Positions 44,118-52,626 of a DNA stretch of 64,000 nt are shown one piece after another. The stretch lies in the NCBI RefSeq assembly GCF_014649775.1, contig NZ_BMTR01000001.1:310001-374000 (forward strand), given 5' to 3'. The DNA comes from Streptomyces longisporoflavus (lineage in GTDB: Bacteria; Actinomycetota; Actinomycetes; Streptomycetales; Streptomycetaceae). How positions within the stretch are numbered: position 1 is the stretch's first letter; the number at the start of each line of letters is the position of its first letter. A program made the translations under genes and the position numbers. Under the pieces are notes generated by a model that worked only from the letters and a program-made list of their open reading frames with translations, did not search any database and was not told the DNA's origin.

Positions 44118-44246
44118 TTCGGTGCGGTCGTCCGGGGGCGCGGGCTGCCGCGGGGCGCTCTTGCTGCTCTACAGTGCGGGACGCCCGGATACGTCCGTGA
44201 CGACCTACGTAGTCGAAGCGCAGAACCGTCGAAGAGGAGCAGCCAC

Positions 44247-45569
44247 GTGGCCACCCACGCTCGTCCCGGTTCTCTCCCGCCGCCCTCCGGGTGCCGGGTT
44301 CCCGAGCTCGACCCCGCTCTCGTCGAACGATGGCAGGCCGGGGGAGGGGAACTCGTCGACCTCTTCGCCACGGCGCGCGAACGGCTCGGCGGTGTCGCCG
44401 CCTTACGGCTCGGTCCGCGCCCGACCGTCCTGATCACCTCTCCGGAGGCCGTGCAGCACGTACTCGCGCTCCATCCCGATCGGTACGTCAAGCGCTCGCA
44501 CCGCGCCCGGCTGCTGATCGGTGACGGGGTCCTGGCCGCGACGGGCGAGGCTTGGCAGCGCCAACGGCGGCTATTGCAGGGGCAGTTCACGGGCCGGGGT
44601 ATGCGGCGCTACGACCAGCGGATCACGGGGGCCGTCCGTGTCACCGCGGCGCGCTGGGCCGGATACGCCCGCACCGGGGAGGTCTTCGACGTCGGCGAGG
44701 AGATGCGCCGCTTCGCCCTGGACACCATCTGGCGCTCCCTGACCGGGCATCCCCTCGACCCCGAGACCGAACGCGAACTGGCCGCTGTGCCCGCCGTGGT
44801 GGCCGCGCTGCCCAGCCTCCCCGCCGACGGGGGCGCCGCCCGCGAGGCCGTCGCCGGGGAGCTGGCCCGAATCGACACGGTCGCCCGCCGCGCCATCGCG
44901 GCCGCGCGGGAGGCCGAGCCCGGGCCCGACGGTCCGGGTCTGCTGCATGTTCTGACCGAGGCGGCCCAGAAGCGTCCCGAGTACACCGACCGGCTGATCC
45001 GCGACGAGCTTGTCACCCTGCTCGTCGCCGGACACGAGACGACCGCGACCACCCTGACCTGGCTCTACCTCCTTCTTGACCGCCACCCGGAGGCGCGGGA
45101 GCAGGCCCTGGCCGCCGGCGCCGAGGGCTCTCCCGAGCGGCGACAGGCCGTCCAAGCGCTGGTCCACGAAACCCTGCGCTTCTATCCCTCGGCCTGGATC
45201 CTGCCGCGCAGCGCGGCGGAGGACGACATCCTCGCCGGGTATGAGATCGAGGCGGGCACCGACGTACTGGTCTGCCCCTACCTCACCCACCGCGACCCCG
45301 GCATCTGGGAAGCCCCGGAGCGCTTCGACCCGACGCGCTTCACCACCCCCGGCCGGCGCCCGACCGACCCCGGCAGCTACTTCCCGTTCGGCATCGGCCC
45401 CCGAGCCTGCCTGGGCCTGCAATTCGCCCTCCGCGAGTCAACGGTCCTCCTGGAACACCTGCTGCCCGCCCACACCCCGAGCTTCCACTCCACCCCGACG
45501 AAAACCACGTACAGCATCACTGTGCGCCCCGACGGCCCGACGCCTGCGGTACTGGACGGCGGGGCCTGA
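44247..45569 (+). CDS. Cytochrome P450
   Basis: This 440-residue P450 has the I-helix AGHETTATT, ExxR in ETLRFYP, and heme-binding FPFGIGPRACLG (Cys ligand). It is cytosolic and would need ferredoxin partners not encoded nearby. A GTG start at 44247 follows GAGGAG. It is downstream of the 2-MIB operon in the same orientation, but a terminator and a 180-base gap separate them. Whether it oxidises a terpene product is unknown; it has no N-terminal targeting-like segment. The family resembles CYP enzymes that use fatty acids or terpenoids, but I cannot assign a subfamily. Confidence 0.92.
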   Translation: MATHARPGSLPPPSGCRVPELDPALVERWQAGGGELVDLFATARERLGGVAALRLGPRPTVLITSPEAVQHVLALHPDRYVKRSHRARLLIGDGVLAATGEAWQRQRRLLQGQFTGRGMRRYDQRITGAVRVTAARWAGYARTGEVFDVGEEMRRFALDTIWRSLTGHPLDPETERELAAVPAVVAALPSLPADGGAAREAVAGELARIDTVARRAIAAAREAEPGPDGPGLLHVLTEAAQKRPEYTDRLIRDELVTLLVAGHETTATTLTWLYLLLDRHPEAREQALAAGAEGSPERRQAVQALVHETLRFYPSAWILPRSAAEDDILAGYEIEAGTDVLVCPYLTHRDPGIWEAPERFDPTRFTTPGRRPTDPGSYFPFGIGPRACLGLQFALRESTVLLEHLLPAHTPSFHSTPTKTTYSITVRPDGPTPAVLDGGA

Positions 45570-45576
45570 CTCCTCG

Positions 45577-45593
45577 CCCCCGGTCTCCGGGGG
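45577..45593. terminator. Bidirectional terminator between P450 and alkB
   Basis: CCCCCGG-TCT-CCGGGGG is a perfect seven-base stem in the gap between convergent genes. Confidence 0.75.
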
Positions 45594-45617
45594 TGGTCAA
45601 GCAGGCCGGAGCGGCGG

Positions 45618-46250
45618 TTACTGCACCCCGTGTGGTCGGAACTGGATGCTGATGCGGCCGCCGGAGGCGCGGGTCGACTTGGGGATGGCGTGTTCCCAGG
45701 TGCGTTGGCAGGAGCCGCCCATCACGATCAGGTCGCCGTGGCCGAGCGGGCGGCGGATGGTCTCGCCGCCGTGGCGGCGGGGGCGCAGCAGCAGGTCGCG
45801 GGGTGCTCCTACGGAGAGGATGGCGACCATGGTGTCCTCGCGGGCGCCCCGGCCGATGCGGTCGCCGTGCCAGGCCACGCTGTCGCGCCCGTCGCGGTAA
45901 TGGCACAGGCCGGCCGTCGTGAACGCCTCGCCGAGCTCGGCGGCATAGTGCGCGGAGAGGGCCTGGCGGGCCTCGTCGAGGACGGCGTGGGGGAGCGGTT
46001 CTCCGGAGCGGTAGAAGGCCAGCAGGCGCGGCACGTCCACCACCCGCTCGTACATCTGTCGGCGCTCGGCCTTCCACGGGACGTCCCGCGCCAGCCGTTC
46101 GAACAAGATGTCGGCGCCGCTGAGCCAGCCCGGCAGGAGGTCGATCCACGCACCGTCGCCGAGGACTGTCCTGCTGAGGCCGTCCAGGGGGCCCAGGCGC
46201 ACGTCGTCGCTCTGGTCGAAGAGTGATCCCTGGAGCTGGTGCGTTGCCAT
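45618..46250 (-). CDS. alkB: AlkB-type alpha-ketoglutarate-dependent dioxygenase
   Basis: This 210-residue protein repairs alkylated bases in nucleic acids by oxidative demethylation. The iron ligands are His-x-Asp in WHGDRIG and His in WEHAIPKS; RISIQFR supplies the 2-oxoglutarate Arg. LLRPRRHGGETIRRPLGHGDLIVMGG is the typical strand pair before the second His. It is convergent with the P450 gene. A small GlsB-like gene lies upstream on the same strand. Confidence 0.92.
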   Translation of the reverse strand: MATHQLQGSLFDQSDDVRLGPLDGLSRTVLGDGAWIDLLPGWLSGADILFERLARDVPWKAERRQMYERVVDVPRLLAFYRSGEPLPHAVLDEARQALSAHYAAELGEAFTTAGLCHYRDGRDSVAWHGDRIGRGAREDTMVAILSVGAPRDLLLRPRRHGGETIRRPLGHGDLIVMGGSCQRTWEHAIPKSTRASGGRISIQFRPHGVQ

Positions 46251-46323
46251 GCGGCCAGTGTATCGAATGATTCGAACGTGTGAGCTAATCGACGTGCGCC
46301 GGGCCGGGCCGGGGCGCGGTGGG

Positions 46324-46590
46324 TCAGCGTGACCGGCTGCCGGTGAGCAGGCGGTAGATGAACAGGACGATCACGGAGCCGATGATGGCTGCGATCCACG
46401 TCGACAGGTGGAAGAACCCGTTGATCGAGTGGACGCCGAAGATCACCTTGCCCAGCCAGCCGCCGAGCAGCCCGCCCACGATGCCGATCAGCATCGTCAC
46501 CAGGCAGCCTCCCGGGTCCTTGCCGGGGGTGAGGGCCTTGGCGATGGCCCCCGCGATAAGACCGATCAGGATCCAGGCGATGATGCCCAC
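46324..46590 (-). CDS. GlsB/YeaQ/YmgE family small membrane protein
   Basis: This 88-residue protein has three hydrophobic helices and the family start (G)IIAWILIGLIAGAIAKAL, plus GGCLVTMLIGIVGG. The family is stress-associated membrane proteins of unclear activity. The GTG at 46590 follows GGAAAGGAAC; upstream extension is not supported. It ends just before the alkB start and reads in the same direction. Confidence 0.88.
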   Translation of the reverse strand: MGIIAWILIGLIAGAIAKALTPGKDPGGCLVTMLIGIVGGLLGGWLGKVIFGVHSINGFFHLSTWIAAIIGSVIVLFIYRLLTGSRSR

Positions 46591-46868
46591 GAGTGTGTTC
46601 CTTTCCCTTGTGCGCATGTCGGCGCGGGGTCTTGCGTCCGACACTGGCACATATGTCCGCCATCGGCTGTCTTATGCAGGACCAAGGTCAACAGCCGCAG
46701 GGCGGGGGTCGTTCTTTTGTCGGCCGACCGGGTGACGGCCGCGGGGCTGCCAAGGCCGCGAAGGCCAGTAAATGTGAAGAGAGCGTTGCAGGCTCTCCAT
46801 GTCATCGGGACCGTGGGCGCGGCAGTGCGGGGCAGGCGAAAAGAGAAGCCGCGAGGAGGACGCAGCCG

Positions 46869-47066
46869 ATGCTAGTTGTCGCTCTTTTGCTCTTGCCGGC
46901 CATGGGGTTCCTGATGATCGCCATGGACCGCATCGAGGACCTGCTGAACGGTGAAGCGCGGCGCAGAACCGGTCGGCACGCACATCACCTCCGCCTGATC
47001 CACGGCGGGGCGCGGACGGGCCAACATCGGGCGACCGCCTCCGGGCGGCGCAAAGAGGCGGCCTGA
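46869..47066 (+). CDS. Small membrane protein, unknown family
   Basis: This 65-residue protein has one N-terminal hydrophobic helix (MLVVALLLLPAMGFLMIAM) and a basic, His/Arg-rich tail. GAGGAGGA at 46853-46860 gives a strong, well-spaced ribosome site, so it is likely expressed although small. Many Streptomyces encode similar short single-helix proteins of unknown role. Strong terminator hairpin follows. Confidence 0.7.
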   Translation: MLVVALLLLPAMGFLMIAMDRIEDLLNGEARRRTGRHAHHLRLIHGGARTGQHRATASGRRKEAA

Positions 47067-47078
47067 CGCGCCACAGAG

Positions 47079-47118
47079 CGGCGCCGCGCACACTTCCGGG
47101 GAAGCGTGCGCGGCGCCG
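47079..47118. terminator. Strong bidirectional terminator
   Basis: CGGCGCCGCGCAC (47079-47091) pairs perfectly with GTGCGCGGCGCCG (47106-47118), with an inner CTTCC/AAG continuation, between convergent genes. Confidence 0.85.
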
Positions 47119-47158
47119 ACGTGTCAGTACTCTCCCGAAACTGCCTGCCTCCAAGGGC

Positions 47159-47596
47159 CTACAGGCGAGGCTGCTGCTGTGCCGTCTTCTCGGCGAGCTT
47201 CTGGAACTCGCCCAGGTCGTAGTTGGCCAGCGTGGAGTCGAGATTCGTGAGGGCGCCGAGGTGCTCCACGAAGCCCTTGGGGTCGTACTCGATCTGGAGC
47301 GTCACCCGGCTCGTGGTGTCGCTGAGGTGGTGAAAAGTGACCACGCCGGCGTGGTCCACCCCCTCGACGGTGTGCCAGGCGATCCGGTTCTCGGGCACGA
47401 CCTCGGTGAGCTCGGCGACGAAGTTCTTCTCCGCGCCGGGCAGTTCCAGCTGCCAGGCGAAGCGGCGACCGTCCATCGGCTCGACCAGACGTACGTGGCT
47501 GAGGAAGGAGGGCCACCGTGTCACGTCGCTCCACAACTCCCAGGCGACGGAAACCGGCGCCTTGACGTCGACGGACTCGAGCAGGGACGCGGACAT
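47159..47596 (-). CDS. SRPBCC family protein (polyketide cyclase/dehydrase-like)
   Basis: This 145-residue protein has a START/Bet v1-like fold pattern: SVDVKAPVSVAWELWSDVTRWPSF at the start, HTVEGVDHAGVVTFHHL and RVTLQIEYDPKG. SRPBCC proteins bind hydrophobic ligands; many in Streptomyces are of unknown function. Start follows AGAGGTG. It ends the minus-strand pair after the lipoprotein gene, with about 140 bases between. Confidence 0.87.
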   Translation of the reverse strand: MSASLLESVDVKAPVSVAWELWSDVTRWPSFLSHVRLVEPMDGRRFAWQLELPGAEKNFVAELTEVVPENRIAWHTVEGVDHAGVVTFHHLSDTTSRVTLQIEYDPKGFVEHLGALTNLDSTLANYDLGEFQKLAEKTAQQQPRL

Positions 47597-47689
47597 ACGC
47601 ACCTCTTTCTGGACGGGGGAGTGGCCACGGAATCTCCGAGCCGGTGGAACCCTCCGCTCCGGTACCCCCTCGGGGGCGGACCATGCGAA

Positions 47690-47740
47690 GGCGCCACATC
47701 GCCGCGCGGGCGCGCAGGCGTCACATCGCGGCGCGGGCGT
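47690..47740. repeat. 23-bp near-perfect direct repeat before the lipoprotein stop
   Basis: GGCGCCACATCGCCGCGCGG and GGCGTCACATCGCGGCGCGG (each followed by GCG) are 27 bases apart in the gap between the SRPBCC and lipoprotein genes. The role is unknown; a duplication is likely. Confidence 0.7.
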
Positions 47741-48489
47741 CAGGCCTTCGCGCCGGATGCGGCGATCTTCTTGAGGTCGACAGTCTCGCCGGGCGCAGGC
47801 TCCTGCGGGCTCACCGCCTTGCCGTAGTCGCTGAAGGTGGTGGTGTTGGGGTCCTTGCCGCCGGTCGACTTGGCGCGCAGGATGTACGGCTTGCCCTCGG
47901 TGGCGACGTACAGCGTGACGGTCTCGCCGCCTGATGTCTTCTTCGTCAGCTGGATCGCCTCGGTGCCGTCGACGCTCGTCGTCGAGCCCTTCTTCATGCC
48001 CTTGCGCTCGGACTTGTCCTTGTCCAGTTCGGCCATGAGCGTCTGCTTGTCGCACATGTTCTTCGTCGTCGCGTCGTCAGCGGGGGCCTTCACCCACTTG
48101 TCCGCCACCTTCGGCACGATCTTGTCGCTGCCGGGCTGGCCCTTGAGCGCGGTCGTCCAGTACTTCTCGTCGCCCCGCAGGTAGAACGTCCCCTTCGTGT
48201 TCCGCACATCGGCGGACGCGCCCTCCGCCTCGATGGAGCCGTCACAGTTCTTGCTCTTGTCCACCGACAGGTCGACGGTCATCGGGGAACCCGACTGCTG
48301 CGTGGTTCCCTTGATGTGCATCGAGTCGGCCGCCTTGGTCGCCGCGACCGCGTCAGCCGCTATCTGATCGGCGCTCTTGCCCTCGAACGGCTTGCTCTCG
48401 CCGTCCGACTCGTCGCCGCCGCACCCCGCCAGGGCCACTAACGCCATTCCGGCTACCGCGGCCGCCATGGTTTTGCTGCCCCTCGCCAC
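47740..48489 (-). CDS. Lipoprotein of LolA/LppX-like type
   Basis: This 249-residue protein has a lipobox LAGC after a short hydrophobic segment and a domain of about 200 residues with alternating strands (for example GTFYLRGDEKYWTTAL, VTLYVATEGKPYILRAKS) resembling the LppX_LprAFG/LolA-like fold used to carry lipids. Acidic linker follows Cys23. It is exported and membrane-anchored. Function is unknown; a lipid carrier is only suggested by the fold. Start has GGAAAGGAG-like sequence upstream. Confidence 0.78.
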   Translation of the reverse strand: MARGSKTMAAAVAGMALVALAGCGGDESDGESKPFEGKSADQIAADAVAATKAADSMHIKGTTQQSGSPMTVDLSVDKSKNCDGSIEAEGASADVRNTKGTFYLRGDEKYWTTALKGQPGSDKIVPKVADKWVKAPADDATTKNMCDKQTLMAELDKDKSERKGMKKGSTTSVDGTEAIQLTKKTSGGETVTLYVATEGKPYILRAKSTGGKDPNTTTFSDYGKAVSPQEPAPGETVDLKKIAASGAKA

Positions 48490-48679
48490 GTCTGCTCCTT
48501 TCCGGGGGCGCGTCCGCGCCCTCCGCTCGTTCCCCGGCCTCCGTGGCCGCGGGACACCCGCGTACCCCCTTGCTCACACAGATCACCGGAACGGCGATGC
48601 TCACTTCTTGGGCGGGTACGAGGCCGCGCGCCGGGGGCGGCTGGCGCATATGGTGACGGAGCGGCATACGGAGACAGCC

Positions 48680-50725
48680 ATGACGTCAGCCAAGAAGTCA
48701 CACATCGACCTGGAACAGCGCCTGCTCCTGACCGGTATGGGCAGCTTCGACTGGGACCTGGACAGCGGTGAGCTCGATCTCGACTCCAGCGCCCTTGTGC
48801 TGCTCGACCTGCTTCCCGACGAGTTCGACGGCGTCGCGGGGTACCTGGAGGGACGTGTGCCTCCCGAGGAGGCCGTGCGCATCAGTTACGCCGTCACGGA
48901 AGCGGTCACCACGGGCATCGACCTCTATGGTCTCTACTTCCGTGTGCGCCACCGCGACGGTTCGACCCACCTCTGTCACGCGCGCGGACGCATCCTGCGC
49001 GACGAGGAGAACCGGGCCGTGCGCGCGGTGGGAGTGGTGCGGGCGGCTGCGAACGACGCGACGGAGCTGGCGGCCACCGATCCGCGCGAGGAACGCAGGC
49101 AGGGCATCGCCCTGATGGTGCAGGGCACCACGGAAGCCCTCTCCCGTGCCGTCACCGTCGACGACGTGGTGGCCGTCCTTTCCGGCGCGAGCGGCCTCGA
49201 CCGGTTCGCCGCCGACGGTCTCGTCCTCGGCCTGGTCGACGGAGAGGACCTGAAGCTGATCGCCCTGGTGGGCCAGACGATGCAGGCCCTCGACGAACTC
49301 AAGCTGCACCAGGTCGACGAGAAGCTTCCGCTGGCCGAGGCCGTCCTGACCCGGCAGCCCCGCTTCGTGGGCTCGCTGCCCGATCTCGGCAGTCGCTTCA
49401 CCCGCCTCGGGCCCTACATCGAGCACATGGAACTCGACTCGGCGGCATTCCTGCCGCTGGTCGCGCAGGACCGCGCGATCGGCGGGCTCGCGCTCTTCTA
49501 CCGCGGCCGCAAGGAGTTCACCGACGCGGACCGCAACCTCTGCATCGGTCTCTCCGGCATCGTCGCCCAGTCGCTGCAGCGCGCCATGCTGTTCGACGAG
49601 GAACGTGACCTCGCCAAGAGTCTGCAGGCCACGATGCTGCCGCGGGACATCCCCGCCGTCACCGACTCCGAGGTCGCCGTGCGCTATCACGCCGCGTGGG
49701 GCGGCCGTGAGGTCGGCGGGGACTTCTACGACGTCATCACCCTGCCCCGCGGGCGCATCGGTGTGGTCGTGGGCGACGTGCAGGGCCACGACACCCATGC
49801 CGCGGCCATCATGGGTCAGCTGCGCATCGCCCTTCGCGCCTTCGCCGGTGAGGGGCACCCGCCCGCGACCGTGCTCTCGCGCACCTCCCGCTTCCTGGCC
49901 GAGCTGGACACCGAGCGGTTCGCCACCTGCACCTACGCCCAGTTCGACCCCGCCACCGGCATCGTGCGCGCCGTGCGGGCCGGACATCTGCCGCCCCTCG
50001 TGCGGCACGTGAACGGCCGGGTCGGCGTGCCACGGGTGCGCGGCGGGCTGCCGCTCGGGCTCGCCACCGAGTTCGGCATGGAGGACTACCCCGAGGTGCG
50101 GCTCGACCTCGTGCCGGGCGAGACCCTGGTGCTGTGCACGGACGGCCTCGTGGAGGACGCCGGTCTCGATCTCGACACCGGGATGCAGAATCTCGCCGAG
50201 GTCCTTGCGGCCGGTCCCGAGGGGGCCGAGGACCTGGCGGACCACCTCTCGCGCGCGCTGTGGGAGCGCTGGGGCAGCAGCGACGACGTGGCGCTCTTGG
50301 TCCTGCGCCGGCTTCCCGACCCCGGCACGCTCCAGGAGCCGCGCATCCATCGCTACGTCCACCAGGCCGACCCCGAAGGACTCGCCGACGCACGGGCGGC
50401 GCTGCGGGAACACCTCGCGTCGTGGGGCCTCGGGGCGGTCGCCGACGACGTCGAGGTGGCGGCGGGTGAACTCCTCGTCAACGCGCTGGTGCACACCGAC
50501 GGGGGCGCGATCCTCACGCTGGAGGTGCTCACCGGGCCGCCCCGCCGGGTGCGCCTGTGGGTCAAGGACCGCTCCAGTACCCGCCCCCGTAGGGGATCCC
50601 CGGTGGAGACAGCTACCTCCGGACGCGGGCTCCTCCTGGTGGAGGCGGTCACGACGCGCTGGGGTGTCGAGCCGCGCGGCGAGGGCAAGGCGGTCTGGTG
50701 CGAGTTCGCCGTGCCGGAGGAGTGA
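48680..50725 (+). CDS. PAS-GAF-PP2C-HATPase multidomain phosphatase (RsbU/SpoIIE type)
   Basis: This 681-residue cytosolic protein has a PAS-like domain (about 12-115), GAF domain (about 135-300), SpoIIE/PP2C phosphatase (about 325-520, with VGGDFYDVI, GDVQGHDTHAA and LCTDGLVE metal sites) and a C-terminal HATPase domain (about 545-680, with AAGELLVNALVHTDG and SGRGLLLVEAV). It probably dephosphorylates a STAS antagonist, and its kinase-like domain may also bind an antagonist or sigma factor. ATG at 48680 follows GGAGA; an upstream ATG at 48650 is possible. Candidate STAS partners lie at 18243 and 1196 only by type. Confidence 0.9.
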   Translation: MTSAKKSHIDLEQRLLLTGMGSFDWDLDSGELDLDSSALVLLDLLPDEFDGVAGYLEGRVPPEEAVRISYAVTEAVTTGIDLYGLYFRVRHRDGSTHLCHARGRILRDEENRAVRAVGVVRAAANDATELAATDPREERRQGIALMVQGTTEALSRAVTVDDVVAVLSGASGLDRFAADGLVLGLVDGEDLKLIALVGQTMQALDELKLHQVDEKLPLAEAVLTRQPRFVGSLPDLGSRFTRLGPYIEHMELDSAAFLPLVAQDRAIGGLALFYRGRKEFTDADRNLCIGLSGIVAQSLQRAMLFDEERDLAKSLQATMLPRDIPAVTDSEVAVRYHAAWGGREVGGDFYDVITLPRGRIGVVVGDVQGHDTHAAAIMGQLRIALRAFAGEGHPPATVLSRTSRFLAELDTERFATCTYAQFDPATGIVRAVRAGHLPPLVRHVNGRVGVPRVRGGLPLGLATEFGMEDYPEVRLDLVPGETLVLCTDGLVEDAGLDLDTGMQNLAEVLAAGPEGAEDLADHLSRALWERWGSSDDVALLVLRRLPDPGTLQEPRIHRYVHQADPEGLADARAALREHLASWGLGAVADDVEVAAGELLVNALVHTDGGAILTLEVLTGPPRRVRLWVKDRSSTRPRRGSPVETATSGRGLLLVEAVTTRWGVEPRGEGKAVWCEFAVPEE

Positions 50726-50757
50726 GCGCTCGCATCACGGTCGCGGCCCGGCATGCC

Positions 50758-50791
50758 TGTCGGCCGCGGCCCTTGCGGGCGGCGGCCGACA
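50758..50791. terminator. Bidirectional terminator between phosphatase and catalase
   Basis: TGTCGGCCGCGGCCC (50758-50772) pairs with GGGCGGCGGCCGACA (50777-50791) with one mismatch and TTGC loop, between convergent genes. Confidence 0.85.
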
Positions 50792-50803
50792 CGTGCGGGT
50801 GAC

Positions 50804-52324
50804 TCAGGCCTTGCGCTGCATGCTGCTGCGGGCCGGGTTGGCCTGCTCGGCGGCCTTGGGGTCCTTCTCGTCCGCCTTGGCGCGCACCCCCTGTGCGATG
50901 CGCTCGCCGATGGACTTGTCGATGTTGGACCAGTACTCGAAGGCCCTGGCGAGCACGGGCTCGGTCACGCCGTTGAGCAGGTGTCCCACGACGTTGTCCA
51001 CGAGGCGGTCGCGCGCGGCGTCGTCGAGCACCTCGCGCACCATGGTGCCTGCCTGGCCCCAGTCGTCGTCCTCGGCGTGATCGACGTATGCGGCGCGGGT
51101 GATGTCACCGTCCGCGTACCAGCTGGGCGGGGCGTAGCGGCTGGTGTCGGCTGCCGGGCCGCCCTTGGAGTTCGGCGCGTACACCGGGTCCTGGCGCTTG
51201 TGGATGGCCATGGCCCCGTCCTTGGAGTACGTGTGGACGGGCACGATGGGAGCGTTGACCGGCAGCTGCTGGTAGTTGCCGCCGATCCGGTAGCGGTGGG
51301 AGTCGGCGTACGAGAACAGCCGCGCGAGCAGCATCCGGTCGGGGCTCGGGCCGATGCCGGGGACCAGGTTGTTCGGCTGGAACGCCGCCTGCTCGATCTC
51401 GGCGTGGTTGTCCGTGGGGTTGCGGTCCAGGGTCATCTTGCCGACCTCGATCAGCGGGTAGTCGCCGTGCGGCCACACCTTGGTCAGGTCGAACGGGTTG
51501 AAGCGGTAGGTGGCCGCGTCCTCGTACGGCATGATCTGCACGTAGAGCGTCCAGCTGGGGTACTCCCCGTCGCGGATGTGCTCGAAGAGGTCACGGGTGT
51601 GGTAGTCCGTGTCGGCCGCGGCCATCTGGTCGGCCTCGTGCTGGGTGAAGTTCTCGATGCCCTGGTCGGTCTTGAAGTGGTACTTGACCCAGGACCGCTT
51701 GCCCTCGGCGTTGATCCACATGTACGTGTGCGAGGTGTAGCCGTTCATGTGGCGCCAGGTGCGCGGGATGCCTCGGTCGCCCATCAGCCAGGTGACCTGG
51801 TGGGCGGACTCGGGCGAGAGGGTCCAGAAGTCCCACTGCATGTCGTGGTCGCGGAGGTTGTTGTCCGCCCGCCGTTTCTGGGACCGGATGAAGTGCTGGA
51901 ACTTCATCGGATCCTTCACGAAGAAGACCGGGGTGTTGTTCCCGACCATGTCGTAGTTGCCCTCGGTGGTGTAGAACTTCACCGCGAATCCGCGCGGGTC
52001 GCGCCAGGTGTCCGGGCTGCCGCGCTCGCCGGCGACGGTGGAGAACCGGGTCACCAGGTCGGTCCGCGTGCCCGGCTGGAAGAGGGCGGCTTTCGTGTAG
52101 GCGCTGACGTCCCGGGTGACTTCGAAGTGGCCGAAGGCGCCGCTGCCTTTGGCGTGCGGCTGCCGCTCAGGAATCCGCTCCCTGTTGAACTGCGCCATCT
52201 GTTCGATCAGATAGGAGTCCTGCAGGAGGATCGGCCCACCGGCGCCGACGGTGAGCGAATGTTCATCGCTTTCGACCGGCGCGCCGGCGTCGTTGGTGGT
52301 CGCCTTACCTGTGGCGTCGCTCAT
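50804..52324 (-). CDS. katA: Monofunctional heme catalase
   Basis: This 506-residue clade 3-like catalase breaks down hydrogen peroxide. The distal His is in [12 protein letters not shown], the Asn in [12 protein letters not shown] and the proximal heme Tyr in [32 protein letters not shown] is the family signature. I start at ATG 52324, with GAAAGG upstream; an ORF extension to 52483 has no ribosome site. No FurA/CatR gene is adjacent. It is convergent with the PP2C gene. Confidence 0.95.
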   Translation of the reverse strand: MSDATGKATTNDAGAPVESDEHSLTVGAGGPILLQDSYLIEQMAQFNRERIPERQPHAKGSGAFGHFEVTRDVSAYTKAALFQPGTRTDLVTRFSTVAGERGSPDTWRDPRGFAVKFYTTEGNYDMVGNNTPVFFVKDPMKFQHFIRSQKRRADNNLRDHDMQWDFWTLSPESAHQVTWLMGDRGIPRTWRHMNGYTSHTYMWINAEGKRSWVKYHFKTDQGIENFTQHEADQMAAADTDYHTRDLFEHIRDGEYPSWTLYVQIMPYEDAATYRFNPFDLTKVWPHGDYPLIEVGKMTLDRNPTDNHAEIEQAAFQPNNLVPGIGPSPDRMLLARLFSYADSHRYRIGGNYQQLPVNAPIVPVHTYSKDGAMAIHKRQDPVYAPNSKGGPAADTSRYAPPSWYADGDITRAAYVDHAEDDDWGQAGTMVREVLDDAARDRLVDNVVGHLLNGVTEPVLARAFEYWSNIDKSIGERIAQGVRAKADEKDPKAAEQANPARSSMQRKA

Positions 52325-52626
52325 GAGGTACGAGTGCCTTTCGGTGGGTGAAATTCTCTGCGCCGCAATGGCCTTGCCCGCAGCTGCGAAGGGCTGACTG
52401 TCGAGGAACTGTCTCTGGCGCGGCGGATTCGGCGTCGTACTGGCGTCGAGCCCATTTTGCGGCTTTTCTTCCGGTGTGGCCATTTGTTCGCGCCGGTGGA
52501 TCTTTCACCGGCAGACTCCGAGTGCCCGGCTTGGCGCAGCCGATACGTGGTGAACGCTTCGATTTCGCGACGCGTGTCGGTGGCCGCCGGGGGTGTGAGG
52601 TCCCCGCGGGTCTTGGCGAGGGCCCG
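52325..52626. other. Gap between catalase and flavoprotein genes
   Basis: This 302-base gap must carry the katA promoter. I see no gene and no clear palindromic operator. An upstream in-frame extension of katA covers part of it without coding character. Confidence 0.5.

Noticed and set aside
48698..50494. 598-codon open frame antisense to the PP2C phosphatase
   Set aside because: It mirrors a gene with clear domains and shows no domain of its own.
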